Part shown: one piece after another, positions 24,494 to 36,898 of the stretch
Layout: each line of letters opens with the position of its first letter
Numbering within the stretch: the first letter of the stretch is position 1
Source of the DNA: Stutzerimonas stutzeri
Lineage (GTDB): Bacteria > Pseudomonadota > Gammaproteobacteria > Pseudomonadales > Pseudomonadaceae
Direction of reading: 5' to 3'
NCBI RefSeq assembly: GCF_002890895.1
Contig: NZ_POUL01000003.1
Location: 124,001 to 188,000, forward strand
Length of the DNA: 64,000 nt
Made by a program: the position numbers and the translations under genes
Notes under the pieces: generated by a model
Database searches by the model: none
What the model was told of the DNA's origin: nothing
Seen by the model: only the letters and a program-made list of their open reading frames with translations

Positions 24494-25114
24494 ATGTGTG
24501 GCCGCTATGCCCTGTTTCGCTGGAATGCCGCTTTTGCTGCGTTGCCTGGTTTCCCGTCTGATCAGCAGCCGCACTGGAGCCTGGCGCCTGGCGCTTCGGT
24601 GCTTCTGCTGCGACAGGTGGACGAAGCGCTGCAATTGAGTCGCGTGCGCTGGGGATTGACGCCGGCATGGTTGAGCGACTTCACCCGCACGCCTGCGCAG
24701 GCGCGGGCGGAAACGCTGGCTGAACAGCCAATGTTCCGCGACGCCTTTCGTCAGCGTCGAGGCGTCCTGCCGGCGAATGGTTTCTATGAGTGGCGAGGCA
24801 CGGCACGCAAGCGACCTTACTGGATGACGGCGGAAGACTCGCTGATGTATTTCGCGGCGGTCTGGGAGGCCTATCCGGTAGAAGGTCACAGTTACCTCAG
24901 TGCGGCCGTCGTGACGCGGCCAGCCTCAAACCAACGGCGACCACTGTTGCTGGATCAGGCTGGCATGACCGCCTGGCTCGATCCCCAGACTCCGCTGGAA
25001 ACGCTGCAGCTGCTACTGGCTGCACCACAACCTGCGTTGCGTGAGCGACCCCTGGCAACCTTCGTCAATGATCCCAAGCTGGACGCGCCGGAGTGCCTGA
25101 CGCCAGTGAACTAG
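24494..25114 (+). CDS. SRAP-family protein (YedK/HMCES type), variant active site
   Basis: A 206-residue SOS-response-associated peptidase fold. SRAP proteins form a thiazolidine link through Cys2 to abasic sites in single-stranded DNA. Cys2 (MCGRYA) and the glutamate in NGFYEW (Glu99) are present. However, the residue before ARAET is Gln69 where YedK has Asn75, and the segment that normally holds the HDRMP histidine is replaced by ASNQRRPLLLDQAG with no histidine. The protein is also shorter than typical. ATG at 24494 was chosen so Cys follows Met; no LexA box was seen. It may be a non-catalytic or altered relative. Confidence 0.82.
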   Translation: MCGRYALFRWNAAFAALPGFPSDQQPHWSLAPGASVLLLRQVDEALQLSRVRWGLTPAWLSDFTRTPAQARAETLAEQPMFRDAFRQRRGVLPANGFYEWRGTARKRPYWMTAEDSLMYFAAVWEAYPVEGHSYLSAAVVTRPASNQRRPLLLDQAGMTAWLDPQTPLETLQLLLAAPQPALRERPLATFVNDPKLDAPECLTPVN

Positions 25115-25245
25115 GCATTGGCAGTAACCCTCGAAAGGGGAGTCAAGGCGCTATCAGGCTTGCGCCGAAGCGATGGGCGGCTAGTCGGTTGCCCGGTGCG
25201 CTGGCACGCTCTAGCATACGGCGCAGAATTCACGGGAGACGCGAC

Positions 25246-26055
25246 ATGTTCAAGCTGCATTCAATCAGCCTCTTTCTGGCGGCCGCCACGCTGGCCGGTT
25301 GTCAGGCCGTCAACACGACCAGCAGCGGTGCCGTTGGCGTCGACCGCAAGCAATACATGTTCAGCATGCTGTCGACCGAGCAGGTCAATCAGATGTATGC
25401 GCAGTCGTATCAGCAGACGGTGTCTCAAGCGAAGAGCAAAGGCGTGCTCGAAAACAACTCACCGGTCGCTCAGCGGGTCAACCGGATCGCCAGCAGGCTG
25501 ATCGCCGAGGTCAAGGCTTTCCGGCCTGATGCGGCGGAGTGGGACTGGGACGTGAACGTCATCGACAGCCCCGAGCTGAACGCCAATGCCGGCCCGGGCG
25601 GCAAGATCATCTTCTACACCGGGCTGATCGAGAAGCTCAACCTGACCGATGACGAGATTGCCGCCGTCATGGGGCATGAGATAGCCCATGCGTTGCGGGA
25701 GCACGGTCGCGAGGCCATGTCCAAGGCGTACGGTGTGCAGATGGCCACTCAGATTGGCTCGGCGGTCGGGATTGGTGATGGCAGCCTGCAACTGGCCAAC
25801 ATGGGGGTGCAGTATCTGATGACGCTGCCCAACAGCCGCAGCAATGAGAACGAGGCTGACCTGATCGGTCTGGAGCTGGCCGCACGGGCTGGGTACAACC
25901 CGAGCGCAGCGGTCAGTCTGTGGCAGAAGATGGCCGCAGCTGGCGGCTCCGCTCCGCCGGAATTCCTCAGCACCCATCCCTCTTCAGGCAGCCGTACGCA
26001 GGCACTGCAGGAAAACATTCCAAAGGTGATGCCACTGTATAAACAGGGCCGCTGA
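25246..26055 (+). CDS. M48-family metalloprotease lipoprotein
   Basis: A 269-residue lipoprotein with a signal peptide ending in LAGC. The zinc-binding HEIAH (His144, His148) and the downstream NENEAD with the third ligand glutamate are present. It resembles LoiP/YggG-type periplasmic metalloproteases that act in outer membrane quality control. GGGAG precedes the ATG by nine bases. Downstream is a convergent gene. Confidence 0.9.
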   Translation: MFKLHSISLFLAAATLAGCQAVNTTSSGAVGVDRKQYMFSMLSTEQVNQMYAQSYQQTVSQAKSKGVLENNSPVAQRVNRIASRLIAEVKAFRPDAAEWDWDVNVIDSPELNANAGPGGKIIFYTGLIEKLNLTDDEIAAVMGHEIAHALREHGREAMSKAYGVQMATQIGSAVGIGDGSLQLANMGVQYLMTLPNSRSNENEADLIGLELAARAGYNPSAAVSLWQKMAAAGGSAPPEFLSTHPSSGSRTQALQENIPKVMPLYKQGR

Positions 26056-26075
26056 TGCAGATGCCGCCGGCGCTC

Positions 26076-26519
26076 TCAGGTCGGCGGCAGCTTGATTGGA
26101 AGAGGGCTTTCCAGGCCTAGCTGGCTACGGGCGCTTTCCAGGTCAAAGAGGGTACTGATCTCCTCGATATCGCCGCTCGGATTGAGCGTCCAGATCGACA
26201 TCGCGGCGACAGTGAGGATTTTGCCGCTCGGGGCGACGCCGAATACGGGTTTCTCCAGAGTGCCGAACAGGGTGCTGGAGGTCACCACGCGGTTGCCTTC
26301 GCTGAGGCATTCATCTACCGCGACTTCAAGGTCCGGAATAGCCTGACGGATTTCCTTTACGATCAGACCGAAACCGGCACTGTTGACCGGCTGTGAGATG
26401 AACGAGCTCTTGTAGCTGAAGTACCGGCTCTGCAGCTGTTCAGCCAATGCCAGTCGACCCTTGATCCAGCTCAGGTCGATATGCTGCCGAACCCGCCGTT
26501 TTCGTTCCTCCGGTGACAT
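26076..26519 (-). CDS. SnoaL-like / ester cyclase family protein
   Basis: A 147-residue protein with a SnoaL-type cone-shaped alpha+beta fold. The pattern of helix, IPDLEVAVDECLSEGNRVV and a late strand with SIWTLNPSGDIEEISTLFD is typical. These proteins are small cyclases, isomerases or ligand binders; the substrate is unknown. The ATG at 26519 has a GGGGAG upstream; an earlier ATG adds 19 atypical residues. Confidence 0.72.
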   Translation of the reverse strand: MSPEERKRRVRQHIDLSWIKGRLALAEQLQSRYFSYKSSFISQPVNSAGFGLIVKEIRQAIPDLEVAVDECLSEGNRVVTSSTLFGTLEKPVFGVAPSGKILTVAAMSIWTLNPSGDIEEISTLFDLESARSQLGLESPLPIKLPPT

Positions 26520-26603
26520 GCCGCCTGCTCCCCTCAAGTGCCGCCAGAATGCGGTGAACACGCACTCTAACAGCACCCGTGGCGAGGCAATTTGCGCTGG
26601 GTA

Positions 26604-27191
26604 TCAGACTGGAAGCATGCCGCTCAAGCTCAGGGCCTGATAGACGGCGTACAGCGCCAAACCGGCGAAGCCGACGGCGGCGATTCGGCGAATCAGCGTG
26701 AGTGGCATGCGGTCGGCGGCAAAATTACCGGCCAGCACCACCGGCACATTGGCGATCAGCATGCCAAGGGTCGTGCCAATGATCACCAGGATGAAGTCAG
26801 GATACTGAGCGGCAAGCATGACGGTAGCCACCTGCGTTTTGTCGCCCATTTCAGCAAGGAAGAACGCAATCAGTGTCGCCACGAAGGGGCCGAAGCGTCG
26901 ACCGCGCGAAGCTTCTTCTTCCTCGAGCTTGTCGGGTACCAGCGTCCACAGGGCAACGGCGGCGAAAGAGGCGGCCAGAATCCAGCTGAGAATGGCAGGC
27001 GAGACCAGCGACGAAACCCAATTGCCTATGGCCCCAGCAGCGGCATGGTTGGCCAGCGTGGCCACCACAATGCCCCAGATGATGGGCATTGGACGCCGGT
27101 AGCGGGCGGCCAGCAAGAGGGCGAGCAATTGCGTTTTGTCGCCAATCTCAGCGAGTGCGACGATCAGGGTGGGGATGTAGAACGATTCCAA
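26604..27191 (-). CDS. TMEM165/GDT1 (UPF0016) family manganese exporter
   Basis: A 195-residue inner-membrane protein with six predicted helices in two inverted halves. Each half carries the family motif E-x-G-D-K-T (AEIGDKTQ in the first helix and AEMGDKTQ in the fourth). Family members export Mn2+ (or Ca2+). The upstream leader contains a yybP-ykoY aptamer, which senses Mn2+ and normally controls such exporters, so the gene is very likely manganese-induced. AAGGA precedes the ATG. Confidence 0.9.
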   Translation of the reverse strand: MESFYIPTLIVALAEIGDKTQLLALLLAARYRRPMPIIWGIVVATLANHAAAGAIGNWVSSLVSPAILSWILAASFAAVALWTLVPDKLEEEEASRGRRFGPFVATLIAFFLAEMGDKTQVATVMLAAQYPDFILVIIGTTLGMLIANVPVVLAGNFAADRMPLTLIRRIAAVGFAGLALYAVYQALSLSGMLPV

Positions 27192-27272
27192 CGGACTTCC
27201 TTGCGGGGGCGGGTCGACTAATCACCATGACACGCACCGCCTGCCCGCCCCGGGTCAGGTGTACGTGTCATG

Positions 27273-27405
27273 GGTCTTGTCAAACCGAGCGCTGGCTGCC
27301 GAGACAGGCCGCGCGGGTCGCATGCACCATGGTCTGTGGACCAAGTATGTTGACGCATGCCAGGCAAGCAGGGCGCTTGCCGGAGACTACTCCCCCAGGA
27401 CGGGC
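27273..27405 (-). promoter_or_regulatory. yybP-ykoY manganese riboswitch
   Basis: Read on the minus strand, the leader contains GGGGGAGTAG (27387-27396), then a hairpin, then CGTCAACATACTTGG (27341-27355), and ends with CAAGACC (about 27273-27279). These are the conserved core elements of the yybP-ykoY class, in order. Just downstream, CATGACACG and CGTGTCATG form a strong stem (about 27230-27272) that could be the expression platform. The structure was not folded computationally. Confidence 0.85.
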
Positions 27406-27454
27406 GCGAGTTTGCCCAAGCGTGGCGCGTTGCGCAAGTCGGGACGTTGGCGGA

Positions 27455-28453
27455 TCAGGGGCGTTGAGCACGGTAGATGCGGAAGCCGTCCGCGCTGATC
27501 AGTGTTTCGCAGCGACCCAGATGGGTTTCGATCAGGGGCGGGTACTTGAGAAACGCATTGGCTACCAGTCGTAGCTCGCCACCCGGCCGGAGATGATTGG
27601 CCGCGCGTTGCAGTAACGTTTCGCTGGCCTCGTAGTGCGTGTGGATGCCCTGATGAAACGGTGGGTTGCTGATGATGGCGGTGCAGTCTTGCGGGGCAGC
27701 ATCGATGCCGTCCCCGGCGATCACCTGAGCCTGTAAACCATTGGCTGCGAGGGTCATGCGGCTGCTTTCGACTGCAAAAGCGTCGACGTCCAGCAGCACC
27801 ACTTCACTGTCCGGATACCGTCTTTTCAGCGACGCCCCAATGATGCCCGCGCCGCAGCCGAAATCCAGCAGCCGGCCAGCTGGCAGCCCATCGAGCTGTT
27901 CCAGCAGCAGTGCGGTACCGCGATCAAGGCGACCATGACTGAAAACGCCAGGCAGGCTGACGATCTGCAGTGGGCCGTCCGCGAGTGGGAGCTCGAAGTG
28001 CTGAGCCAGGGTCTGTAAGTCTGGAGCCGGTGGGCTATTTGTGACCCTGACCTGCCAGAGCTGGCAATGCCGGGCGCTGTCGAGTTTTTTCGCTTCGCCG
28101 AAGGGAGCCAGTTGTTTCGCGGCTCGCTCCACGCCGGCACGCTTCTCACCCACCAGATACAGCAGACGGCCCGGCAATCTGGCGGCCAGCGCGCTTAGCA
28201 GGTAATCAGTCAGTTCCCGAGACTTGGGTAGAAACAGAACAGCGCTGTCGAACGAGGCTATGGGCGGCTCGACACCAAATGCGCAACGCTCGGCGAAACG
28301 CGCTTGCAGTCGTTGCTGCGTCCCGGCGTGCCAGCTCCAGCCGATGGCTCCAGGCAGTTGGCCGAGCAGGTCGTCTGCGGGCAGCCCGGCAAGCAGCAGG
28401 TCACCGCTGAACAGTTCGGTCTGGCGCAGCAGTACTTCGCTTCGCGGATCCAT
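27455..28453 (-). CDS. rsmC: 16S rRNA G1207 N2-methyltransferase RsmC
   Basis: A 332-residue two-domain methyltransferase. The N-terminal pseudo-domain is followed by a SAM-binding domain with [13 protein letters not shown], and the catalytic NPPF (ISNPPFHQG) typical of guanine-N2 rRNA enzymes. RlmG is the closest alternative, but length fits RsmC. ATG at 28453 has GGAGG five bases upstream. The 2-hydroxyacid dehydrogenase gene lies upstream on the same strand 57 bases away. Confidence 0.85.
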   Translation of the reverse strand: MDPRSEVLLRQTELFSGDLLLAGLPADDLLGQLPGAIGWSWHAGTQQRLQARFAERCAFGVEPPIASFDSAVLFLPKSRELTDYLLSALAARLPGRLLYLVGEKRAGVERAAKQLAPFGEAKKLDSARHCQLWQVRVTNSPPAPDLQTLAQHFELPLADGPLQIVSLPGVFSHGRLDRGTALLLEQLDGLPAGRLLDFGCGAGIIGASLKRRYPDSEVVLLDVDAFAVESSRMTLAANGLQAQVIAGDGIDAAPQDCTAIISNPPFHQGIHTHYEASETLLQRAANHLRPGGELRLVANAFLKYPPLIETHLGRCETLISADGFRIYRAQRP

Positions 28454-28510
28454 CTTGCCTCCGGACAAAAGCTGGCGAGCTTACCAGCCTTGTCCCCGGC
28501 TGCAGAAGCG

Positions 28511-29473
28511 TCAGCCGACCTGACGCTTGGGGCTGCCGGCGAAGAACGCCTCCGCGTTCTCACACAGCTGGCCGACGATGCGTTGTCTGGCTTCGCGGCT
28601 GCCCCAGGCGCTGTGGGGTGTCACGATCAGGCGTGGCACGTCTGCAGCCAGCAGCGGGTTGTCGTTGCTCGGTGGTTCGCTGATCAGCACATCTGTGGCA
28701 GCGCCGCCCAGGTGGCCGCTTCGCAGAGTGTCGGCCAGCGCCTGCTCGTCTATCAGGCCGCCGCGAGCGGTATTGATGACGAAGGCCGCGGGTTTCATCA
28801 GCTGCAGTTCGCGCGCACCGATGAGGTTGCGTGTCTGCTCGGTGAGCGGGCAGTGCAGGGTCAGGGCATCAATCTGCGGCAGCAACTCGTCCAGTTCCAG
28901 TCGGTCCGGACGAGGCGGGCGCCCGGGCAGATTGCCGGTCAGCACACGCATGCCCAGCGCCTCGGCGAGCTTGGCTACGGCGCCGCCGAGCTCACCGTGG
29001 CCGAGCACGCCGAGCGTCTTGCCCGCCAACTCGACGATGGGGAAATCCAGCAGGCAGAACTGTCCGCTTTCCTGCCAGCGGCCGCGCGCCACGGCGGCCT
29101 GATAATCGGGTAGTCGCGTGGCCAGTGCGAGCAGTAGCATTAGCGTGTGCTGGGCCACCGTAGCCGTGCCGTAAGCCTGGCAGTTGCATACGGCGATGCC
29201 GCGCTGTTTGGCTGCGGCCAGGTCGATGTTGTTGATGCCAGTGGCGGCGACCAGAATCAATTTCAGATCCGGACAGGCGGCCAGCGTGGCATCGCTCAAG
29301 GGGACCTTGTTGACGATGGCAACTTCCGCGCCTTGCAGTCGGTCGACGATTTGCGTTTCGCTGGTCTCCTTATGGCAGGTCAACTCAGCGAAGGCTGACT
29401 GCAACGGGGCCAGGTCCAGATCGCCCTGGTCGAGCGGTGATAGATCAAGGAATACAGCGCGGTACTTGCTCAT
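28511..29473 (-). CDS. D-2-hydroxyacid dehydrogenase (hydroxypyruvate/glyoxylate reductase-like)
   Basis: A 320-residue NAD(P)-dependent dehydrogenase. The dinucleotide loop is GVLGHGELGGAVA, unusual in having His in the second position of GxGxxG. Catalytic residues are Arg in NTARGGLID, Glu in ISEPPS and His in TPHSAWGS. The closest group is glycerate dehydrogenase/hydroxypyruvate reductase, but substrate cannot be fixed from sequence. Divergent from the LysE gene. Confidence 0.85.
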   Translation of the reverse strand: MSKYRAVFLDLSPLDQGDLDLAPLQSAFAELTCHKETSETQIVDRLQGAEVAIVNKVPLSDATLAACPDLKLILVAATGINNIDLAAAKQRGIAVCNCQAYGTATVAQHTLMLLLALATRLPDYQAAVARGRWQESGQFCLLDFPIVELAGKTLGVLGHGELGGAVAKLAEALGMRVLTGNLPGRPPRPDRLELDELLPQIDALTLHCPLTEQTRNLIGARELQLMKPAAFVINTARGGLIDEQALADTLRSGHLGGAATDVLISEPPSNDNPLLAADVPRLIVTPHSAWGSREARQRIVGQLCENAEAFFAGSPKRQVG

Positions 29474-29534
29474 GGACTTTACTCGTATGAATCAGCGGGC
29501 GGACGTCCCGCCCCGGAAATAACGGAGTCGCTAG

Positions 29535-30164
29535 ATGTACTGGATGGAGTTTCTCACTGTGGCGCTGGTTCACTTGCTCGCTGTCGCCAGTCCCGGGCCT
29601 GACTTTGCAGTAGTCGTGCGCGAAAGTGTCGCCCGCGGTCAGCGCAGCGGCAGCTGGACGGCCATCGGTGTCGGCAGCGGCATCTTGCTGCATGTGGGGT
29701 ATTCATTGTTAGGGATTGGTCTGATCGTCTCGCAGTCGATCATGTTATTCAACCTTTTCAAATGGTTAGCGGCAGGTTACCTGTTCTATCTGGGTTTTCA
29801 GGCTCTGCGTGCCAAGCCTGTCGCGGTGGACAACCTTGCATCGTCCGCGTCCAGTGTTGCGATTAGCCCACGACGCGCTTTTACCGTTGGTTTCGTCACC
29901 AATGGCTTGAATCCCAAGGCGACCTTGTTTTTTCTGTCCCTATTCACCGTGGTTATCGACCCCCATACCCCGCTCGCCGTTCAGGCAGCCTATGGGTTAT
30001 ATCTGGCAGGCGCGACCGGAGTGTGGTTCTGCCTGGTGGCCTGGTTGTTCAGCCGCGAGCGTGTTCGGGCCGGATTCGCCCGCATGGGGCATTGGTTCGA
30101 TCGCGTCGCGGGCGCGGTGCTGATCGGTCTTGGTATCAGGTTGGCGGCAAGCGAGATCGCTTGA
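29535..30164 (+). CDS. LysE/RhtB-family amino-acid exporter
   Basis: A 209-residue inner-membrane protein with five to six hydrophobic segments. The family signature SPGPDFAVVVRESVARGQRSG near the N terminus and GLNPKATLFFLSLF in the middle are clear. Members export basic or neutral amino acids; specificity is unknown. ACGGAG precedes the ATG by eight bases. Confidence 0.9.
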   Translation: MYWMEFLTVALVHLLAVASPGPDFAVVVRESVARGQRSGSWTAIGVGSGILLHVGYSLLGIGLIVSQSIMLFNLFKWLAAGYLFYLGFQALRAKPVAVDNLASSASSVAISPRRAFTVGFVTNGLNPKATLFFLSLFTVVIDPHTPLAVQAAYGLYLAGATGVWFCLVAWLFSRERVRAGFARMGHWFDRVAGAVLIGLGIRLAASEIA

Positions 30165-30321
30165 TGATGCCCGCCTGACTGCCGCTGCATCACGAGGTCT
30201 CATAGGCTGAACAACTGCGGCACCGATTGTCCGAAGAAGGCAGGCGGCACGGCTGAACGTCGCACCGGTGGCCGCGTAAACGTCTAGCGTGCGTCTCATA
30301 ACATCAATAACAGGAAGCCTT

Positions 30322-32004
30322 ATGCTGCAGACACGAGTGATCAAACCCGCCGCGAATGCCTACCAGTACCCCCTGTTGATCAAGAGCCTGCTGTTGTCGG
30401 GGCAGCGCTACGAGCGCACCCGCGAAATCGTCTATCGCGATCAGCTGCGTTTCGACTACCGCACCCTCGGCAAGCGCATTGCTCGGCTTGCCAATGTGCT
30501 GACAGAGGCCGGGGTGAAGGCGGGCGATACCGTGGCGGTGATGGACTGGGACAGCCATCGCTACCTGGAATGCATGTTTGCGATTCCGATGATCGGGGCG
30601 GTGGTGCATACCATCAACGTGCGGCTGTCACCCGAGCAGATTCTTTACACGATGAATCATGCCGAGGATCGCGTCGTCCTCGTCAACAGCGAGTTCGCGC
30701 CGCTCTACCACGCCATTGCCGGGCAGCTGACCACGGTCGACAAGACACTGCTGATCACTGATGCTGATGATAAACAGTGCGAGTTGCCGAACTGCATCGG
30801 CGAGTATGAGAGCTTGCTGGCGGCCGCAAAAGCGACGTACGAGTTTCCCGATTTCGATGAAAACTCGGTAGCGACCACCTTCTATACCACCGGCACCACC
30901 GGCGACCCCAAGGGGGTCTACTTCACGCATCGTCAGCTGGTCTTGCATACCCTGGCCAGCGCGGTAACGGTTGGCTGCCGCGAAAATCCCCAGTTGATGG
31001 CGGCGGGCGACGTCTACATGCCGATCACGCCGATGTTCCACGTACATGCCTGGGGCCTGCCCTATGTGGCGACGATGCTGGGCCTCAAGCAGGTCTATCC
31101 GGGGCGTTACGATCCTGAGCTGCTGATCGAGCTGTGGCGTCGGGAGAAAGTAACCTTTTCCCACTGCGTGCCGACCATCGTGCAGATGCTGCTCAAAGCC
31201 AAAGCAGCGCACGGTACGGACTTCAATGGCTGGAAGATCACCATCGGCGGCAGTGCACTCACGCGGGGCCTATATGAATCGGCGCGGGCGTGTGGCATGC
31301 AGTTGGTGGCTGCCTACGGCATGTCGGAAACCTGCCCGCTGATCTCCGGGGCTCACATCAACGACGAGCTGCGTAACGCCAGCGAGGATGAGCAGATCAC
31401 GTACCGGCTCAAAGCCGGGATTCCGGTAGTGTTGGTCGATGCGGCAATCCAGGCGCCGGACGGCAGCTTTCTGCCTGCCGATGGCACGTCCCAGGGCGAA
31501 CTGGTGCTTCGGGCTCCCTGGCTGACGCAGGGCTACGCGGGCAATCCGGAGAAGAGTGAAGAGCTGTGGGCCGGTGGTTGGCTGCATACCGGTGATGTCG
31601 CCACCCTTGATGAAATGGGCAATATCGACATTCGTGACCGCATCAAGGACGTGATCAAGACGGGCGGCGAGTGGGTGTCTTCCTTGGCTCTGGAAGGTCT
31701 CATCAGCCGGCACGAGGCAGTACGCGACGTCGCGGTGGTGGGTGTGCCGGATGAGCGCTGGGGCGAGCGACCCTTTGCCTTGCTGGTGCTGTGCGAAGGC
31801 AAGCAGGTGGATGCGAGAGCGCTGCAAACATTCCTCGAGCCCGCCGTGGAACAGGGCCAGATCAACAAATGGGCCATCCCCCAGCAGATCGCGGTGGTTG
31901 AGGATATTCCCAAGACCAGTGTGGGCAAGCTCGACAAGAAACGTATCCGCGTCGACATCGCGCGCTGGGTTGAGGAAGGCAGCAGCGTTATTTCCTCGGT
32001 ATAG
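30322..32004 (+). CDS. Medium/long-chain fatty-acid-CoA ligase, AlkK-like
   Basis: A 560-residue adenylate-forming enzyme activating fatty acids to acyl-CoA. The AMP-binding motif TTGTTGDPKGV, the YGMSETCPLIS motif, GGWLHTGD and the C-terminal catalytic lysine in KTSVGKLDKK are all present. Overall length and N terminus resemble AlkK. Start at ATG 30322 has AGGAAG five bases upstream. It stands alone, downstream of the LysE gene by about 160 bases. Confidence 0.88.
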   Translation: MLQTRVIKPAANAYQYPLLIKSLLLSGQRYERTREIVYRDQLRFDYRTLGKRIARLANVLTEAGVKAGDTVAVMDWDSHRYLECMFAIPMIGAVVHTINVRLSPEQILYTMNHAEDRVVLVNSEFAPLYHAIAGQLTTVDKTLLITDADDKQCELPNCIGEYESLLAAAKATYEFPDFDENSVATTFYTTGTTGDPKGVYFTHRQLVLHTLASAVTVGCRENPQLMAAGDVYMPITPMFHVHAWGLPYVATMLGLKQVYPGRYDPELLIELWRREKVTFSHCVPTIVQMLLKAKAAHGTDFNGWKITIGGSALTRGLYESARACGMQLVAAYGMSETCPLISGAHINDELRNASEDEQITYRLKAGIPVVLVDAAIQAPDGSFLPADGTSQGELVLRAPWLTQGYAGNPEKSEELWAGGWLHTGDVATLDEMGNIDIRDRIKDVIKTGGEWVSSLALEGLISRHEAVRDVAVVGVPDERWGERPFALLVLCEGKQVDARALQTFLEPAVEQGQINKWAIPQQIAVVEDIPKTSVGKLDKKRIRVDIARWVEEGSSVISSV

Positions 32005-32286
32005 GATAGGGTTTTGCCCGCCTGTGTTTGATCTCGCTGCGGCCTTTCATCGAGGTCGTGGCTTGGTCATTAGGTCCGCACAGTCGCTATCTACAGTCCC
32101 TTATCGGGCTGGCGGCTTCCCTTCAAGGTCAACAGCGAAAGAAGGACTTGCGGCAGCCGCCTGGAGCTCGAATCGTTTCGGGTTCGTCGGGACGTTCCGG
32201 TTCCGCCGGCGGGCGGGTGTTACCCTAACGGCGCATTCCAGTCCGTGTTGTAACGGGCTGGCGTCCCGCAGATGAAGGAAGTAGAT

Positions 32287-32943
32287 ATGAAGAAGATCAG
32301 TAACCTGACCGCACTCGCCGCCACCCTTGCGCTGCTGGTCGGCTGTACCAACAATCCCTATACCGGTGAGCGAGAAGCTGGCAAGGCTGGTATTTATGGC
32401 GGTATTGGTGCGGTCAGCGGCGCAGTGATCGGTGCGGCCACCTCCAGCAAAAAGGATCGCGCCAAAGGCGCCCTGATCGGAGCCACAGTCGGCGGTGCTG
32501 CGGGCGGCGGCTATGGTTATTACGTCGATACTCAGGAAGCCAAGCTGCGCCAGACGCTGCAGGGCTCTGGCGTACAGGTCCAGCGTCAAGGCGATAACCT
32601 GACGCTGATCATGCCGGGCAACATCACCTTCGCAAGCAACTCCGCCGATATTTCCAGCAGCTTCTACCCAACGCTCAATTCGCTGGTTCAGGTGTTCAAA
32701 GAATTCAACAAGAACGGTATCGACATCACCGGCCATACCGACAGCACCGGCTCGCAGCAACTCAACCAGGACCTTTCGAATCGTCGCGCCCGTAGCGTTG
32801 CGGCTTACCTGGAAGGCAATGGCGTGCCAGCGTCGCGTATCTCTTCCTATGGCGCGGGCTCGAGCCAGCCGATTGCCAGCAATGACACCGCTTCTGGTCG
32901 CGCGCAGAACCGTCGTGTGGAAATCAATCTGAGACCGCTCTAA
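32287..32943 (+). CDS. OmpA-family lipoprotein (YiaD-like)
   Basis: A 218-residue lipoprotein: signal peptide with lipobox LVGC, a glycine-zipper region (GGIGAVSGAVIGAATSS, GATVGGAAGGGYGYY) and a C-terminal OmpA-type peptidoglycan-binding domain with ITGHTDSTGS and NRRARSVAAYL. It probably tethers outer membrane to cell wall. AAGGAA precedes the chosen ATG; an in-frame ATG at 32272 is less likely. The preceding 282 bases contain no recognised feature. Confidence 0.9.
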   Translation: MKKISNLTALAATLALLVGCTNNPYTGEREAGKAGIYGGIGAVSGAVIGAATSSKKDRAKGALIGATVGGAAGGGYGYYVDTQEAKLRQTLQGSGVQVQRQGDNLTLIMPGNITFASNSADISSSFYPTLNSLVQVFKEFNKNGIDITGHTDSTGSQQLNQDLSNRRARSVAAYLEGNGVPASRISSYGAGSSQPIASNDTASGRAQNRRVEINLRPL

Positions 32944-33097
32944 GCGGCCCGGCACAGGCAAGGTCGTCGCGGATTTTGCTTGTGCCATTTTGGTGGCGTC
33001 AGCTTTATAGCTTTTTATCGCTTCAATTGAACCTCTGAGCGATCCACGACTCTGAAGCTCGTGACAGCGAGCCATGTAGTGGCACTGAGGAGGTCGA

Positions 33098-36805
<3,708 letters not shown>

Positions 36806-36898
36806 GGAGAAGTGTGTGACGCATCGATCAAGCCGAGCTGGCGTCCCTGTCGGCGCAGGTAGCGGAAGCCGCATTACGTTGTACTGGGAGCTTGGCTG

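Noticed and set aside
25202-25217. Sigma-54 promoter before the M48 protease
   Set aside because: TGGCACG is present but the following GC is one base too close and TTGC is replaced by AGCA.
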